Positions 1-8,969 of a stretch of DNA of 64,000 nucleotides are shown here, piece by piece. Both the position numbers and the translations under genes were made by a program. Source of the stretch: Hyphomicrobiales bacterium (GTDB lineage: Bacteria; Pseudomonadota; Alphaproteobacteria; Rhizobiales; Rhizobiaceae); contig UCIT01000026.1 in NCBI GenBank assembly GCA_900472625.1, positions 186,001-250,000 on the forward strand. The letters run 5' to 3'. The notes below the pieces were generated by a model that made no database searches, was not told where the DNA came from, and saw only the letters and a list, made by a program, of their open reading frames with translations. How positions within the stretch are numbered: the first letter of the stretch is position 1; the number at the start of each line of letters is the position of its first letter.

Positions 1-42
1 CCGCCCGATCAGAGGTAATCTGCCAGTATTGTCTGCCGTCAT
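1..42 (-). CDS. Start of an unidentified gene, cut by the left window edge
   Basis: An ATG at 42-40 opens 14 codons (MTADNTGRLPLIGR) that run off the left end without a stop. It lies 21 bp downstream of the TonB receptor stop on the same strand, so it could be the next gene of that transcript. Only a weak GTGGG sequence precedes the ATG. The product cannot be named from 14 residues. Genes at this position after a siderophore receptor often handle the siderophore, but that is only context. Confidence 0.35.
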   Translation of the reverse strand, partial: MTADNTGRLPLIGR

Positions 43-63
43 ATGCCCACTGTGATTTGCCGC

Positions 64-2244
64 CTACCAGGCGAAGCTCAACCTTGCCATCACTGTCCGA
101 CCGTCACCATAGGTGCACCCGAACGAGGAGCAGCTTGAGACATAGTTCTTATCTGCAATATTCTTGAGATTGAGAGACGCCGTGACGCCCTCTTTCTTGT
201 AGCGAATCGCGGCATCGAAAAGCGCGACGCCAGCCAGATCGAATGTGTTTGCCGTGTCTCCGTACCGTTGCCCGACATACCTGACGCCCCCGCCAATTCC
301 AAACCCATCCAGTGTAGTCCCTTCCTGGAAGGTGTAGTCGAGCCAAAGGCTTGCCGCGTTCGCGGGGACATTGTCCAACCGCTTGCCGTTATCCGTCTTG
401 CCCGATATTTCGGTGTCCATATACGTGTAGGCGGCATGGAGGTCCAGACCCTCCGCAAGGCTGGCGACGCCCTCAAGTTCGATGCCCCGGGCATGAACTT
501 TGCCGATCTGCTCGATCGTGGTTCCGACACTTGGCGCCGGCAATGCGACGGTGTTCGAGACGTTGCTCTGGCGTAGATCATAGACTGCAGCCGTGAAAAA
601 GCCATTCCAGCCTTCCGGTTGGTATTTCACGCCAAACTCGATCTGCTTGCCGGTCGTTGGCTCAAGAAGTTGTCCGCTTGTCGATACAGGCACCGGCTCG
701 AACGACGTGGCATAACTGACATAAGGTGCGATGCCACTGTCGAAGACATAACCAAGGCCGGCGCGGCCGGTCAGCTTCTGGTCGTCCTTGTTCAGCGGCC
801 GGCTCCGATTGGTTAAACCGCTGAAGGATGTACCGCTGGTACTCGCCCAGTCCTGTCGCAGCCCAAGGGTAGCACGCCAATTGTTGTAGGCCATTTCGTC
901 CTGGATGTAGATGCTAACTTGCTCCAGATCGGAATCGACGTGTGTGTCGGTTGTCTTCGATAGAAGCGAGATCGGACCACCATAGACCGGATTGAAGGCA
1001 TCAAGCGGCGTCGCACGCCAGAACTGCGTGCTGACGTCATTGGCGAAATAGCGATAGTCCAACCCTATCAGCAGTTTGTGGTCGATATCTCCGGTATCGA
1101 ATTCGGCTAGGAGACTGTTGTCGATATTGAAAGTGTTGAGCTGCTCGTCCTGGAACGTCGCATTGCGGTTGATCGTGCGCCCGTCCGCCGCGAGGCCGGC
1201 CGTTGACATCCCGAGTGCCTGGTACTTCCAATCAAGGTTGGAATAACGGACATTCTGGCGGAAGGTCCAGACGTCACTGATACGGTGTTCGAACTCGTAA
1301 CCGAGATTCGTCAGGGTTCTGTCGGAGTGGTCGAAACTTTTGTCGCCGACGAAGAAGTCGCGTGACAGCCGATTGCCGGTGGCATTCAAGGTCAACTGTG
1401 CCGGCAGGCCAGACGGCGTGCTCGGATTGTCGTGCTGGACACTGGTGAGGATCGTGAGCTTGGTGTCCTCGTCCGGCTGCCAAGTCAGCGCCGGCGCGAT
1501 GAAATAGCGATCGTTGTCGAGATTGTCCGTCTGGGCACCGGCGGCGCGCACGAGACCGGTCAGCCGGTAGGCGAAGTCGGACCCATCGGTGACGGGGCCT
1601 CCTACGTCGAAGAACGAGCCATAGGTGTCGTAGCTGCCGGCCTGCAGGCCAACCTCGCCAAAGCGGTCGAATGTGGGGCGCTTGCTGATCAGATTGATCA
1701 TCCCGCCTGGATTTCCCTGCCCGTACATGACGGAAGCCGGCCCGCGCAGAACCTCAATCCGCTCCAGCTGGTAGGGATCGATCGGCGGCGCGCCCGCCGT
1801 TCGCATCATCCTCAGGCCGTTGAGAAACTGTGCCTGACGGCCATCAAAACCGCGAATTCTCGGGGAATCGAAGCGTGGATCAGAGCCAAAAGGCACGCCG
1901 GACACGCCCGCGGAATACTCCACCGCCTGCCCCACCGTCTGCGCGTCCTGTGCTCGCATCTGGTCATTGGTGATGACCGAGATCGAATGCTGCGTTTCAA
2001 GCAGCGATGTGCCGGTCTTGGTGGCGGTTGAGCTGGACTTGGCGACGAAGCCCTTGACCGCTGCCTTGGGATCTTCTGCCCCCTCGCTCTGCACAGTGAT
2101 CGGCGCCAAGGCCGTCGAACTGTCAGCTTCTTGTGCAAGTGATATGCGTGGTGCGGCCACCAATACGCCAGCAAGAGCCGTCGCCGCCAAACCGCCCATA
2201 AATTTCATATGTCTTGCCACGCCGTCGTCCAATCCCGCTGCCAT
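64..2244 (-). CDS. TonB-dependent siderophore receptor (FhuA/FpvA type)
   Basis: Outer-membrane gated beta-barrel for uptake of a ferric siderophore, energised by TonB-ExbBD. The N-terminus carries a signal peptide ending near SLAQ. A plug domain follows with the family pattern QLERIEVLRGPASVMYGQG and GGMINLISKRP near residues 160-190, then a long beta-barrel ending in aromatic ARLSFAW, the usual C-terminal sorting signal. At 726 residues the length is normal for siderophore receptors. A start at ATG 2208 (MKFMGGL) would give a more typical signal peptide, because the first 12 residues are acidic. It is divergent from a LysR gene across a 122-bp gap with a strong inverted repeat. The siderophore cannot be told from sequence alone. 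Confidence 0.93.
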   Translation of the reverse strand: MAAGLDDGVARHMKFMGGLAATALAGVLVAAPRISLAQEADSSTALAPITVQSEGAEDPKAAVKGFVAKSSSTATKTGTSLLETQHSISVITNDQMRAQDAQTVGQAVEYSAGVSGVPFGSDPRFDSPRIRGFDGRQAQFLNGLRMMRTAGAPPIDPYQLERIEVLRGPASVMYGQGNPGGMINLISKRPTFDRFGEVGLQAGSYDTYGSFFDVGGPVTDGSDFAYRLTGLVRAAGAQTDNLDNDRYFIAPALTWQPDEDTKLTILTSVQHDNPSTPSGLPAQLTLNATGNRLSRDFFVGDKSFDHSDRTLTNLGYEFEHRISDVWTFRQNVRYSNLDWKYQALGMSTAGLAADGRTINRNATFQDEQLNTFNIDNSLLAEFDTGDIDHKLLIGLDYRYFANDVSTQFWRATPLDAFNPVYGGPISLLSKTTDTHVDSDLEQVSIYIQDEMAYNNWRATLGLRQDWASTSGTSFSGLTNRSRPLNKDDQKLTGRAGLGYVFDSGIAPYVSYATSFEPVPVSTSGQLLEPTTGKQIEFGVKYQPEGWNGFFTAAVYDLRQSNVSNTVALPAPSVGTTIEQIGKVHARGIELEGVASLAEGLDLHAAYTYMDTEISGKTDNGKRLDNVPANAASLWLDYTFQEGTTLDGFGIGGGVRYVGQRYGDTANTFDLAGVALFDAAIRYKKEGVTASLNLKNIADKNYVSSCSSFGCTYGDGRTVMARLSFAW

Positions 2245-2308
2245 CTGAAAACTGGACTCAGTTATTCACCTTATCGTGTTTCATCCAATAAATGGCAGGA
2301 GGTTTTTT

Positions 2309-2345
2309 CATAGGTATAAGCTATGATATCGACCAGATGTCATAG
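2309..2345. promoter_or_regulatory. Candidate LysR operator with three CATAG half-sites
   Basis: The receptor/LysR intergenic region contains CATAG (2309-2313), its reverse complement CTATG (2321-2325) and CATAG again (2341-2345). The right pair forms a longer inverted repeat, CTATGATATC-N5-GATGTCATAG, with one mismatch. Spaced inverted half-sites between divergent genes are typical of LysR autoregulatory/activator sites. Binding by the adjacent LysR protein is inferred. Confidence 0.6.
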
Positions 2346-2366
2346 TTTGCAATTCTTCTAAGCAAC

Positions 2367-3308
2367 ATGAGACAGGTGATGACTGACGTTGAGCCCCGTA
2401 GACCTACAAGAAACCCGGCATTCGAACTGAGGCACCTGAAATATTTTGTCGCGTTGGTCGACGAGCGCAATTTCGAGCGCGCGGCAGCCCGTCTCGGCAT
2501 TGCCCAGCCCGGCCTCAGCCAACAGATCATGAGCCTTGAGGGGATCGTCGGCACATCGCTTCTCGACCGCACGCGCCGCTCGGTAAAGCTGACGCAGGCC
2601 GGCCAGGTCCTTTATGATGAGGCTACCAAGATACTGGCGCAGGCCGAGACGGCGATGATCGCCGTCAATCGCGCCAGCCGCGGGGACACAGGCCGCGTGT
2701 CGATTGGATATGTTGCGTCTGCCGCCTATTCAGGCGCCGTGGTGCAGTCGATCAAAACCTATCGCGTCGAGCATCCGGCTGTCGAAATCGATCTCGTGGA
2801 GATGGAATTGCGCAAGCAGCTTGCGCGCATCGTCGAAGGGCTGCTGGACTTCGGCTTCATCCGCGGCCCGGCTCCGATTCCGGACGGCCTCGCAACACAC
2901 ATCATCCGGCGGGAGCCGGTCATTGTCATGATCCCGGACGGTCACCCCCTGAAACTGGAACGCGGCGGCGCGGATCTTGCCGCGCTGTCCCACGAAGTGT
3001 TTCTGACGCCACAGCAGCCGCATGACGTTGGTTTTCACGGAACCACCCACGCAGCCTGCGCGGAAGCCGGCTTTGAACCGATGATCAACTCCGCAGCGTT
3101 GGATGTCACAGGCATCGCCAGCATGGTGGCAATCGGCGCCGGTGTCTCCATCCTGCCGAAATCACTCGAAAGCGTGAGGTTACCGGGAATTCGATACGTT
3201 GCATTGCCAAGGTTGCGCACGACATCCGACATCATCGTCGCCTACCGCAAGACGGAGTCTTCGCCTGCTGTAAGGGCGTTTATTGCCCACAGCAGGCGGT
3301 CTGCATAG
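2367..3308 (+). CDS. LysR family transcriptional regulator
   Basis: 313-residue regulator. The N-terminal winged helix-turn-helix begins at ELRHLKYFVALVDERNFERA and continues through IAQPGLSQQIMSLE and LLDRTRRSVKLTQAG, the classic LTTR pattern. A type-2 periplasmic-binding-fold effector domain follows. It is divergent from the TonB receptor and flanked by the CATAG inverted repeats, so it probably controls that receptor and itself. An internal ATG at 2379 is an alternative start; neither has a strong ribosome site. The effector is unknown. It converges on the histidine kinase gene with an 18-bp gap. Confidence 0.9.
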   Translation: MRQVMTDVEPRRPTRNPAFELRHLKYFVALVDERNFERAAARLGIAQPGLSQQIMSLEGIVGTSLLDRTRRSVKLTQAGQVLYDEATKILAQAETAMIAVNRASRGDTGRVSIGYVASAAYSGAVVQSIKTYRVEHPAVEIDLVEMELRKQLARIVEGLLDFGFIRGPAPIPDGLATHIIRREPVIVMIPDGHPLKLERGGADLAALSHEVFLTPQQPHDVGFHGTTHAACAEAGFEPMINSAALDVTGIASMVAIGAGVSILPKSLESVRLPGIRYVALPRLRTTSDIIVAYRKTESSPAVRAFIAHSRRSA

Positions 3309-3325
3309 TTTACGTGCGGATCGCG

Positions 3326-4579
3326 TCAGATCGACAGTGGAATCGTGACTGTCTGGCGCAGCCCCGTTGGCTTTCGGTTCGCGAGTTCGACTGTTCCGTT
3401 GCAACGGCCGATGATCTCGCGGGAAATTGCCAAGCCCAGGCCAGCGCCCGGAAAGACCTTCCGTCTTGCTGCATCGACCCGGAAGAATGGCTCGAAGACA
3501 TGCACCATCAGATCCTCGGGTATGCCGGGGCCGTTATCTTCAATGGTAACGATCGCGGCGGAACCATTCGTCCATACACTGACCCTAGCCCCGTCGCCAT
3601 GGGTTGCCGCGTTGACGATCAGATTGGTAAGGGCACGTCGTAGTGCAATGGGACCGGCGCGAACGCTGACGCTCTGCAACGTCTTGACCTCGGCCGGATA
3701 GCCGGCATCCTTCACGGATGTGACGATCCCTTCCACCAAGAGATCCAGGGCAACGGTTTCCAGCACATCCTGATTGACCTCCTCGCGCACAAGACTGATC
3801 GCGCTGTCGGCAATCTGGTCGAGTTCTTCCAGATCGGCGAGCCATCTCGATCGCTCCTCGTCATCGGCTATAAACTCGGCCCTCAACCGCATGCGCGTCA
3901 TCGGCGTGCGCAGGTCATGCCCGGCCGCAGCCACAAGCCGCATGCGGCTCTCGATCGCGACCTTGAGGTGGCGGGACAACCTGTTGAGCGCCTGCGCCGT
4001 GGCGCGCACTTCGGCGGGCCCGATTTCGGGAACCAGCCCGAGCTCACCGTTCGGGCCGACTGAAGAAACGGCGTCATCGATGACCCGAAGCGGCATGGTG
4101 ATCTTCGTGGCGGCAAACAATGATACCGCTGCACTGCCAACGATGATCAGGAATATCCAGCCGGCGAAAACATAGGCTCCATCGGGAGGCGGCGTCATGC
4201 GCGGCAAGGCCGTAACAAGCCACCGGCCATCCGGCAGCCGGATCGACGCGATCATTCCACGAGCCACCTTCCCCGGTGTCACACGAATTTGGGTTTCGGC
4301 ACCCTCGGCATGCACAGAACTCGAGAAATGTTCGGACTCCTCCACGAGAAGTGGGCCCGATGCTGGCTCCGGCCTGAGATCAAGTCCAAACGCAGCCACC
4401 GTCTTAGCATCGAGGCCGGCAATCTTCATCAGCATCTGGATTTGGCGTATCGCAGGCTGATGATTTAGGTCCTCCGAGGGCGGCCGCAAAGCGAGCATCG
4501 CGGCCAGCGTTGCCAACCCCACCACCGCGAAAATGGAGAGGATCAGCAACACGGCTATGCGCATGCGAAGGCTATTCAT
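3326..4579 (-). CDS. Sensor histidine kinase (EnvZ-like)
   Basis: 417-residue membrane kinase. It has an N-terminal transmembrane segment (about 8-31), a periplasmic sensor region (about 32-135), a second membrane segment (about 137-157), a HAMP linker, and a dimerisation box AAGHDLRTPMTRMRLR with phospho-acceptor His221. The catalytic ATPase domain shows the N box (LTNLIVNAATHG), G1 (DNGPGIP), an F box (FEPFFR) and G2 (GAGLGLAI). It should phosphorylate the response regulator whose stop overlaps its start by 4 bp (ATGA), a sign of translational coupling. The stimulus is unknown. Its position next to a siderophore receptor makes envelope or iron sensing possible but unproven. Confidence 0.93.
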   Translation of the reverse strand: MNSLRMRIAVLLILSIFAVVGLATLAAMLALRPPSEDLNHQPAIRQIQMLMKIAGLDAKTVAAFGLDLRPEPASGPLLVEESEHFSSSVHAEGAETQIRVTPGKVARGMIASIRLPDGRWLVTALPRMTPPPDGAYVFAGWIFLIIVGSAAVSLFAATKITMPLRVIDDAVSSVGPNGELGLVPEIGPAEVRATAQALNRLSRHLKVAIESRMRLVAAAGHDLRTPMTRMRLRAEFIADDEERSRWLADLEELDQIADSAISLVREEVNQDVLETVALDLLVEGIVTSVKDAGYPAEVKTLQSVSVRAGPIALRRALTNLIVNAATHGDGARVSVWTNGSAAIVTIEDNGPGIPEDLMVHVFEPFFRVDAARRKVFPGAGLGLAISREIIGRCNGTVELANRKPTGLRQTVTIPLSI

Positions 4580-5295
4580 GCGATGGCCCTGTCGATTTCT
4601 ACAGATACGGCCAGTTGATAGCCGCCGTTTCGTACGGTTCGAAACAGCGTCTCGGTCGTATTTGCCGAAAGTTTCTTGCGCAGCCGGCTGATGAGAACGT
4701 CGATCGACCTATTGAACGGATCGCATTGTCGGCCTTGTGTGAATTCCGATAACTGGTCACGTGACAGAAGCCGACCCGGACGATCGAGGAAGACCTGCAA
4801 GAGGTCGAACTCCGCACCAGTCAAATCCACCACATCGCCATCGCGGGTTGTCAAGCGACGGCGCTTCGGCTCGACGATGTAGATGTCAAACCGATAGTAT
4901 TCCACTGTATCGCTGTCCGCCTCCGTATATTTTGCCCGGCGCAGAACGGCGTTGATGCGTGCGATCAACTCGCGCGGAACGAACGGCTTGACCATGTAGT
5001 CATCTGCGCCGATCTCCAACCCGATAATGCGATCAACATCCTCCTTCAGCGCTGTCAGCAGGATCACTGGCACCTGATCCCCTCGATCGCGTAGCGAACG
5101 GCACAGATTAAGTCCAGAACCATCCGGCAACATGACGTCAAGGACAAGCAAATCCGGCTTCAAGTCCGCGAGACTGCGCTCGCATTGCGCGCAGTTTGCA
5201 GCCACCGATGTCCGAAATCCCTGCTGGGTCAGATAGCGGCTGGTAAGCGTCCTGATCTCGGCGTCGTCATCGACGATAAGAATATGTCGGTTCAT
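4576..5295 (-). CDS. OmpR/PhoB family response regulator
   Basis: 239 residues. The receiver domain has acidic pocket D9-D10-D11, phospho-acceptor Asp53 (LLVLDVMLPDG), the Thr of LLTALKE and Lys of VKPF. The C-terminal OmpR-type winged helix has DLTGAEFDLLQVFLDRPGR, RDQLSEFTQGR, RSIDVLISRLRKKL and TVRNGGYQLA. It is first in a two-gene operon with the EnvZ-like kinase (4-bp overlap). Targets are not evident from the sequence. Confidence 0.95.
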   Translation of the reverse strand: MNRHILIVDDDAEIRTLTSRYLTQQGFRTSVAANCAQCERSLADLKPDLLVLDVMLPDGSGLNLCRSLRDRGDQVPVILLTALKEDVDRIIGLEIGADDYMVKPFVPRELIARINAVLRRAKYTEADSDTVEYYRFDIYIVEPKRRRLTTRDGDVVDLTGAEFDLLQVFLDRPGRLLSRDQLSEFTQGRQCDPFNRSIDVLISRLRKKLSANTTETLFRTVRNGGYQLAVSVEIDRAIA

Positions 5296-5631
5296 CTAGG
5301 ATTTCCAAATCAACGAATGATCACCGATCTCTTACAATGTCGTCGGGAAAAGATGGCGGAAATCTTTGTTTCAAAACATTGCTGCGAGAAGCGCGAGCAA
5401 CAATCAAGCATCGCCTCGTTGCTGCCAGTTCACGCTCTATTTACAGGCAGGACGGAATGCTCTGCAGGAAAACGACCGATATGCCTGATTGCGAGAAGGG
5501 CGTGGTCATTGATTCCAGTAATCTTCGGTAACAAACGGCCCGCTTCCAGACATTTTTCGTCACGTTGAGGCCGCATCGTCGACACCCCGCGACCGTAATT
5601 CTCGATTCCAATCACTTGGAAGAGAGCCAGC
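5296..5631. other. Non-coding stretch, nothing recognised
   Basis: This 336-bp stretch separates the leftward response regulator from a rightward hypothetical gene. It must hold both promoters. I found no convincing ORF, hairpin terminator or clear inverted repeat here. Confidence 0.5.
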
Positions 5632-5955
5632 ATGAGATCCAATCACACAACCTACAGCTCTGCGTTGATTGCAATGGCGGCTCGGCCAATGCGTCAAGAC
5701 ATGGTGCTGCCGCTCAATGGCGAGCCTGACAAAGGTAGACCGCTCGCCGAAGTGCTGATCGACCGCGCGATCGCGGACGGCATTGCGGCGAAGAATGCGA
5801 AGGCAGCGCTGGACGCTTTGAAGATGATCTTGACGCCGGAACAACAACAACTGCTGGAATTGGCAGAACGCAACATTCTGCGAGAGCCAAGCTTCCACCC
5901 GCCGATGCACAAGGATGGCAATTCCCGCCCACCAGGCGACCACCCGACGCCATAA
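5632..5955 (+). CDS. Hypothetical small protein
   Basis: 107 residues; not recognised. The sequence is soluble with no signal peptide. A central amphipathic helical region (about 35-85, with ADGIAAKNAKAALDALKMIL and PEQQQLLELAERNIL) is followed by a Pro-rich tail. An AGAGAG ribosome site lies a few bases before the ATG. An internal start at Met20 (MRQDMVLPLNG) is possible. It sits 65 bp before another small hypothetical gene on the same strand, so the two may be co-transcribed. Confidence 0.5.
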   Translation: MRSNHTTYSSALIAMAARPMRQDMVLPLNGEPDKGRPLAEVLIDRAIADGIAAKNAKAALDALKMILTPEQQQLLELAERNILREPSFHPPMHKDGNSRPPGDHPTP

Positions 5956-6020
5956 GGCGACCGCGGATCGGACGCCTACTCGTGCCCCGCATTTCAACAT
6001 AGTCAGTTCGGAATATTACA

Positions 6021-6374
6021 ATGTCAGTCAACGCAAAGCATATTCGCGGCCGCTTCGAAACCGACAAGTTCGAGCGCATCCGTGCGCTCGTCGAAACATC
6101 CGACGCACACTCCGCACGGCTTTTGCCCTGGGCTGTTAGCGATCTTGTGTCGGGTTCGCTGGATAATCAGTCACCCAGCCAATACGTGGTCGATTGTTTA
6201 GCGGCACTTTTCCAGGCCATGACCCGCATGCTCCGCGCAGCCGGCACCTATAGACAGGCACCAGCTCCACAGACCTTTGCCGCTGCCAAGCGTGAACTGC
6301 TGATGGCGTTGGAGGCGTTTACCGATGAGGTTCAGCTAAACCACCAGCCTCAGCTATCGCAACTGGCGGGCTGA
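6021..6374 (+). CDS. Hypothetical small protein
   Basis: 117 residues; not recognised. It is predicted helical and soluble (KFERIRALVETSD, YVVDCLAALFQAMTRML, AAKRELLMALEAFTDE) with no membrane segment or metal motif. It probably shares a transcript with the preceding small gene. A strong hairpin follows its stop and separates it from convergent eutC. Confidence 0.5.
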   Translation: MSVNAKHIRGRFETDKFERIRALVETSDAHSARLLPWAVSDLVSGSLDNQSPSQYVVDCLAALFQAMTRMLRAAGTYRQAPAPQTFAAAKRELLMALEAFTDEVQLNHQPQLSQLAG

Positions 6375-6390
6375 ACGGCCGGACGACAAA

Positions 6391-6432
6391 CTCAACGCAA
6401 ACCAGCGCATAGATAGGTTGGCTTGCGTTGAG
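6391..6432. terminator. Hairpin between convergent genes
   Basis: CTCAACGCAA (6391-6400) pairs perfectly with TTGCGTTGAG (6423-6432), and inner CCA/TGG pairs can extend the stem. It lies between the stop of the small hypothetical gene (6374) and the stop of eutC (6441), where a bidirectional terminator is expected. No long U-run follows on either strand. Confidence 0.55.
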
Positions 6433-6440
6433 GTCCAGAA

Positions 6441-7241
6441 TCATGAGCCTACTTTATCCGGGATTGCGGCCAGCTTAACCATAGCTTCCTTGAGCCCCAC
6501 ACCGCTTGTGCCAGTGCTGATCATGCTGAAGACAAGTCCGGCAATCGTCGTCGTGGCTTGCTCTATCGACAAGCCACCTTCCCTGATGTTCGACACGCAG
6601 TTTCGCCTCGAATCCGGCGTTCCGACTTTGGGGGCGAAAGTGATGTAAGCACCGAGACTGTCTGCTGCAGAAAGACCGGGCCGCTCGCCAATCAGTGCGA
6701 TGGTTATCTTCGCGCCAAGAATCTCGCCGACTTCGTCCGAGAGCGCCACGCGTGCCTGTCGCGCCACCGTTAGCGGCCCGAGCGTCAGCCCGCGTTCGCG
6801 CAACAGGGCCGTGAGTTCCCTGATGAGTGCCGCAGCATTGATATCAACGGCATTCGAGGACAGCCCATCGGCAACCGTGATCACCACATCACAGCCCTTG
6901 GATAGAGCTGGCATTGCCGCCAGGCGCTCGCCGGAGGCGGCCGACAGCTTGCGGCCAAGATCCGGCCGACGAAGATAGCTGCTGCGGTCCTGCGCCATGC
7001 TCTCTACCGCCACGACATCGAGCGCCAGCCCCTCGACCTCGGTTTGCAGCCTGCCTTCATCGACAGTCGACCAGACAGCTTCGCGGGCACGCGCGTGATC
7101 CATCTGGAAAGCGAGGAGCGCCTTGGTCGGCGCCCCCGAGCCGAACCGCCCGAGCGACACACGGGCATCGGTCATCTCGGCCAACGCAACGGGCTTCGAG
7201 CGGTATTGTTTCTGCAGTTCATCGGCTTTGAATTTAGGCAA
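6441..7241 (-). CDS. eutC: Ethanolamine ammonia-lyase small subunit EutC
   Basis: Light chain of the adenosylcobalamin-dependent lyase that converts ethanolamine to acetaldehyde and ammonia; it helps bind the cobalamin cofactor. Family signatures include DARVSLGRFGSGAPT, FQMDHARAREAVW, VVITVADGLSSNAVD, ALIGERPGLSAADSLGAYI and RRNCVSNIREGG. I place the start at TTG 7241, which overlaps the eutB stop and has GAGG about 6 bases upstream, giving 266 residues. An ATG at 7304 would overlap eutB by 71 bp. It is translationally coupled to eutB. No microcompartment shell genes or eutA reactivase are in the window. Confidence 0.93.
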   Translation of the reverse strand: MPKFKADELQKQYRSKPVALAEMTDARVSLGRFGSGAPTKALLAFQMDHARAREAVWSTVDEGRLQTEVEGLALDVVAVESMAQDRSSYLRRPDLGRKLSAASGERLAAMPALSKGCDVVITVADGLSSNAVDINAAALIRELTALLRERGLTLGPLTVARQARVALSDEVGEILGAKITIALIGERPGLSAADSLGAYITFAPKVGTPDSRRNCVSNIREGGLSIEQATTTIAGLVFSMISTGTSGVGLKEAMVKLAAIPDKVGS

Positions 7242-8619
7242 GAGCGGCCTCGGAGAAATAATGAGTGAGCATCGCGGGTGCGCCGGAAAGCGCACCAGCA
7301 TCATTGGTCAGGCCGATATCGCGCAACCAGGCCTCGAACTCCGGCGCAGGCGGGCGGCCCAGTGTTTCGCGGCAGTAGATGGCATCGTGGTGAGACAGCG
7401 ACTGGTAGTTCAGCATGATATCGTCAGCGCCCGGAACGGTGATGACGAAATTGACGTTGGCTGCGCATAGCAGCGTCAGGAGCGTATCCATGTCTTCCTG
7501 GTCCGCGTCCGCGTGGTTGGTGTAGCAGACGTCGACACCCATCGGCAGGCCGAGCAGCTTGCCGCAGAAATGATCCTCCAGCCCGGCGCGGATGATCTGC
7601 TTGCCGTTAAAGAGATATTCCGGACCGATGAAGCCGACCACGGTGTTGACCAGCAGCGGGTCGAATTCACGGGCAACCGCATAAGCCCGGGTTTCCATCG
7701 TCTGCTGATCGACGCCGAAATGCGCATCGGCCGACAATGCCGCCCCCTGCCCGGTTTCGAAATACATCAGGTTGGCGCCCGGCATGCCGCGCTTCAGCGA
7801 ACGGGCGGCATCCTGCGCCTCCTTGAGCAGCGCAAGATTGATGCCGAAACCCTCATTGGCCTTCTGCGACCCGGCGACAGACTGGAACATCAGATCGATT
7901 GGTGCTCCGGTCTCAGCAGCCTGGATCGCCGTCGTCACGTGGCCGAGGCAACAGGTCTGCGTCGGGATCGACAGGCGATCGCGGATCTCGTCGAGCAGCG
8001 ACACGATACGGACATAGTCCTCGACGCTGTCGGTCGCCGGATTGACGCCGATCACCGCGTCGCCCGAGCCCATCAGTAGCCCGTCGATCGCCGAGGCGGC
8101 GATGCCGCGGCTGTCGTCGGTCGGGTGGTTCGGCTGGTTCCGGGTCGAAAGCCGGCCCGCGAGACCGATCGTATTGCGAAAGCGTGTGACGACCTGGCGC
8201 TTGGCAGCCACCGCGATCAGGTCCTGCAACCGCATGATCTTCGATACTGCTGCCAGCATCTCCGGCGTGATGCCATAGGTGATTGCCTCCAGCTGTCGCT
8301 GCCCGGTCTCCGGCTTCAGCAGCCATTCGCGAAACTCCCCGACGGTGAGCGAACTGATGCGCGCGAAGGCGCTCGCGTCAAACTGCCTGGCGATCAGCGC
8401 CGAGACTTCATCATGATCGGAAGAGATCACCTCTTCGCTGAGGAAGGCTTTGAGCGGAAGATCGGCCAAGGCCATCTGCGCCGCCAGCCGTTCGACCGGT
8501 CCGGCAGCCGCGATACCGGCAAGCTGGTCGCCCGATCGTTCCGGCGTGGCCTTGGCAAGAAGGTCCTTGAGGTCCCGGAAGCGAAACAGGGTTCGCTCGA
8601 TCGTCGTGCTGTATGCCAT
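7234..8619 (-). CDS. eutB: Ethanolamine ammonia-lyase large subunit EutB
   Basis: Catalytic heavy chain (461 residues, a normal length) of the B12-dependent ethanolamine ammonia-lyase. Its TIM barrel carries family blocks such as RNTIGLAGRLSTRNQPNHP, DAVIGVNPATDSV, LMFQSVAGSQKANEGFG, MYFETGQGAALSADAHFG, NTVVGFIGPEYLFNG and NFVITVPGADDIMLNYQS. Together with EutC it lets the cell use ethanolamine, mainly as a nitrogen source when no microcompartment is present. The GGAGGAG-like ribosome site GGGAG lies just before the ATG. Confidence 0.96.
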   Translation of the reverse strand: MAYSTTIERTLFRFRDLKDLLAKATPERSGDQLAGIAAAGPVERLAAQMALADLPLKAFLSEEVISSDHDEVSALIARQFDASAFARISSLTVGEFREWLLKPETGQRQLEAITYGITPEMLAAVSKIMRLQDLIAVAAKRQVVTRFRNTIGLAGRLSTRNQPNHPTDDSRGIAASAIDGLLMGSGDAVIGVNPATDSVEDYVRIVSLLDEIRDRLSIPTQTCCLGHVTTAIQAAETGAPIDLMFQSVAGSQKANEGFGINLALLKEAQDAARSLKRGMPGANLMYFETGQGAALSADAHFGVDQQTMETRAYAVAREFDPLLVNTVVGFIGPEYLFNGKQIIRAGLEDHFCGKLLGLPMGVDVCYTNHADADQEDMDTLLTLLCAANVNFVITVPGADDIMLNYQSLSHHDAIYCRETLGRPPAPEFEAWLRDIGLTNDAGALSGAPAMLTHYFSEAALA

Positions 8620-8628
8620 GGGGGAGTC

Positions 8629-8775
8629 CTAGCGATTAAGGGTTTCCAGCGCCTGCCGATGATGTTCGGCTGGCGCCGGAGCGAGCACTCCTCCCGTGAA
8701 ACGCGGTATCAGATCCTTGCCTTTTCGAGCGATGACGCAGCCTCCCATGCCGGTCACCACAGGCATCGGAGCCAT
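8629..8775 (-). CDS. Possible short ORF or gene remnant upstream of eutB
   Basis: An ATG at 8775 with AGGA four to five bases upstream opens 48 codons (MAPMPVVTGMGGCVIARKGK... ending ETLNR). The stop lies 9 bp before the eutB start, so it would be the leader gene of a eut transcript. An in-frame stop precedes the ATG, but another frame just upstream (ATG at 8885, MSIAKTTNRHADRDISGMSV...) runs into this region. A single-base frameshift would join the two into a protein of about 80 residues. I do not recognise either part. It could be a genuine small protein, a decayed gene or chance. Confidence 0.35.
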   Translation of the reverse strand: MAPMPVVTGMGGCVIARKGKDLIPRFTGGVLAPAPAEHHRQALETLNR

Positions 8776-8969
8776 GTAGTCCTACAGAAAAGCCCTGTCT
8801 CGAGGATCGCGTCAACATGCACCGGCACCGACATGCCAGAAATATCGCGATCAGCATGACGGTTCGTCGTTTTGGCGATGCTCATGGGTCAGTGCGGTTA
8901 GAGGCGGCTACCGGCCGGCCGCGCGCAGGGCATAGAAAAACCGGTGGGCGAGCTGTGTTCCCAGAATCG

